Shown in pieces: positions 31,686-37,697 of a stretch of DNA of 37,697 nucleotides. The stretch is from positions 1 to 37,697 of the forward strand of contig CAUGSS010000024.1 in assembly GCA_959602365.1 (NCBI GenBank), given 5' to 3'. The position numbers and the translations under genes are program-made. How positions within the stretch are numbered: the first letter of the stretch is position 1; every line of letters begins with the position of its first letter. Origin of the DNA: an uncultured Eubacteriales bacterium. GTDB taxonomy: Bacteria > Bacillota > Clostridia > Oscillospirales > Oscillospiraceae. The notes under the pieces were generated by a model. It was not told the DNA's origin. It searched no databases and was given only the letters and a program-made list of their open reading frames with translations.

Positions 31686-31753
31686 CTATCCCTGGGAGCT
31701 GAGATATATTCCGATGGAAAACATTAAAATCACGTTGAAAAAACGGGTTTCTC

Positions 31754-31782
31754 TTGCCCTGATCGGGGAAAACTGCTATGAT
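31754..31782 (+). promoter_or_regulatory. Promoter of the small membrane protein gene
   Basis: TTGCCC (31754-31759), a 17-base spacer and TATGAT (31777-31782), 50 bases before the ATG. Confidence 0.5.
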
Positions 31783-31831
31783 GGAACCGTCAGCAGACCG
31801 TATCCGACCAAATACCGTGGGAGGTTTTTCT

Positions 31832-32161
31832 ATGAGCAAAAGAACAACAGATATCGTCGCCTATTTGACCTGGATCGGCCTGATTGTCGCGTTCCTGGCC
31901 GGGGACCGGCGGAATTCCCGCTTTCATCTGAACCAGGCTCTGGTCCTTTCCATCATCTCCTTCCTTTGGACTGTGGTATACCGGGTGGCTTCGTTGGTGC
32001 TGGGTATTATGACCTTCGGGCTGGCCAACGGCATTTTGGGCGCCTTGAACGCGGTGGTCTGCGTGGTGCTGTTGGTGCTGCTCATCCTGGGACTGGTGAA
32101 CGCCGTCCAGGGCGTGGAAAAGCCCCTGCCTCTGATCGGCGGCATTGTGATCTATCGCTGA
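31832..32161 (+). CDS. Small multi-pass membrane protein, DUF4870/Tic20-like
   Basis: The 109 residues have three to four hydrophobic segments (about 8-24, 36-58 and 66-90). The amphipathic signature FLAGDRRNSRFHLNQALVL between the first two is typical of DUF4870-type proteins of unknown function. GGGAGG lies 7 bases before ATG 31832; the frame extends further upstream to 31778 without a ribosome site. It is a single gene with its own promoter and a strong terminator. Confidence 0.8.
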   Translation: MSKRTTDIVAYLTWIGLIVAFLAGDRRNSRFHLNQALVLSIISFLWTVVYRVASLVLGIMTFGLANGILGALNAVVCVVLLVLLILGLVNAVQGVEKPLPLIGGIVIYR

Positions 32162-32186
32162 ACCCCGGCGGCGCGCAGTATTAGAG

Positions 32187-32225
32187 AGCGCCGGCGCATT
32201 CTGTGCGGATGCGCCGGCGCTTTTT
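32187..32225 (+). terminator. Strong intrinsic terminator before rpoB
   Basis: A perfect 13-bp stem pairs AGCGCCGGCGCAT (32187-32199) with ATGCGCCGGCGCT (32209-32221), followed by five Ts. It isolates rpoBC from upstream transcription. Confidence 0.93.
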
Positions 32226-32282
32226 CCGGTTCTGGGGCAGGGGAGAGGGAAAAGAAAAAACGCGTCAAACCCGACAAAGTGG

Positions 32283-32311
32283 TTGACACGTCATGCATAA
32301 TATGATACAAT
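32283..32311 (+). promoter_or_regulatory. Promoter of rpoBC and its 180-base leader
   Basis: TTGACA (32283-32288), a 17-base spacer and TACAAT (32306-32311). The leader to 32491 contains a small hairpin (GTGGA/TCCAC around 32325-32350) but no leader type that I recognise and no other gene. Confidence 0.8.
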
Positions 32312-32491
32312 TAATCGCTATTGTGGACGGGTAGCGCAATCTGCTCCACCTTAACCACATGCACAGTATAGCACATCCCCTGCTGGGTTGCAAGTGGAAA
32401 AGTGGAGAAAAAACTCAACTGATCCGGGCGTGTCAACGCCGCCGCCCGCCGTTTCCTTTGGACATTTTGATGAAAACGGAGTGTGAAGAAT

Positions 32492-36175
<3,684 letters not shown>

Positions 36176-36196
36176 GAAAGGGGAGGCAAGATTCAC

Positions 36197-37697
<1,501 letters not shown>

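Overview
The window is chromosomal DNA from a GC-rich, low-copy-number-of-repeats Firmicute. The σ70-type promoters are Gram-positive-like (TTGACA, 17 bp, TATAAT), the ribosome binding sites are strong AGGAGG types, and TTG/GTG starts occur. The gene set fits an anaerobic member of the Clostridia: a cobalamin methionine synthase without a reactivation domain, pyrBI, an HxlR regulator with FMN flavoproteins, and a YbtPQ/IrtAB-like ABC pair. My best guess is an Oscillospiraceae gut bacterium of the Flavonifractor/Lawsonibacter type. That is inference from gene content and GC-rich third codon positions, not from a database match.

Layout. 1-4186: a methionine/one-carbon operon (MetH-like synthase, then a homocysteine methyltransferase-MTHFR fusion). 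4250-5605 (minus): pyrB-pyrI. 5756-6445 (minus): a hexapeptide-repeat xenobiotic acetyltransferase with a leader that holds a terminator and a possible leader peptide. 6699-6785 (minus): tRNA-Leu(CAG). 7018-8382 (minus): a FUSC-type membrane protein. 8538-17953 (plus): the most distinctive block, a ureide/hydantoin catabolic and transport cluster. It holds an M20 amidase/carbamoylase, a hydantoin-racemase-like protein, an allantoinase/hydantoinase-like amidohydrolase, a cytidylate-kinase-like protein, a three-part polar amino acid ABC importer, an IclR regulator, a PLP aminotransferase and an aspartate-dehydrogenase-like protein. 18192-18278: tRNA-Leu(GAG), followed by an unrecognised multidomain protein (18509-20146) that could be a stand-alone accessory or defence gene. 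20230-23502: ArsR repressor, TfoX-like protein, HMA metallochaperone and Zn/Cd P-type ATPase. 23639-24484: metallophosphoesterase. 24512-28836: TetR regulator and a heterodimeric ABC transporter related to siderophore importers of exporter fold. 28917-30540: two FMN reductases divergent from an HxlR regulator. 30672-31595 (minus): a peptidoglycan amidase without a signal peptide. 31832-32161: a small membrane protein. 32283 to the end: rpoB and the start of rpoC, from their own promoter.

How the parts work together. The central cluster reads as import, ring opening, stereochemical equilibration, decarbamoylation, and removal of the amino group from the released amino acid. The presence of both an aminotransferase and an aspartate-dehydrogenase-like enzyme suggests an acidic amino acid skeleton, possibly aspartate from N-carbamoyl-aspartate or 5-carboxymethyl-hydantoin. 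The substrate is not provable from sequence. Candidate control elements are a perfect-consensus promoter followed by a 23-bp leader hairpin upstream of the first gene, and an inverted repeat covering the iclR promoter. No CRISPR array, transposase, integrase or prophage structural gene was seen.
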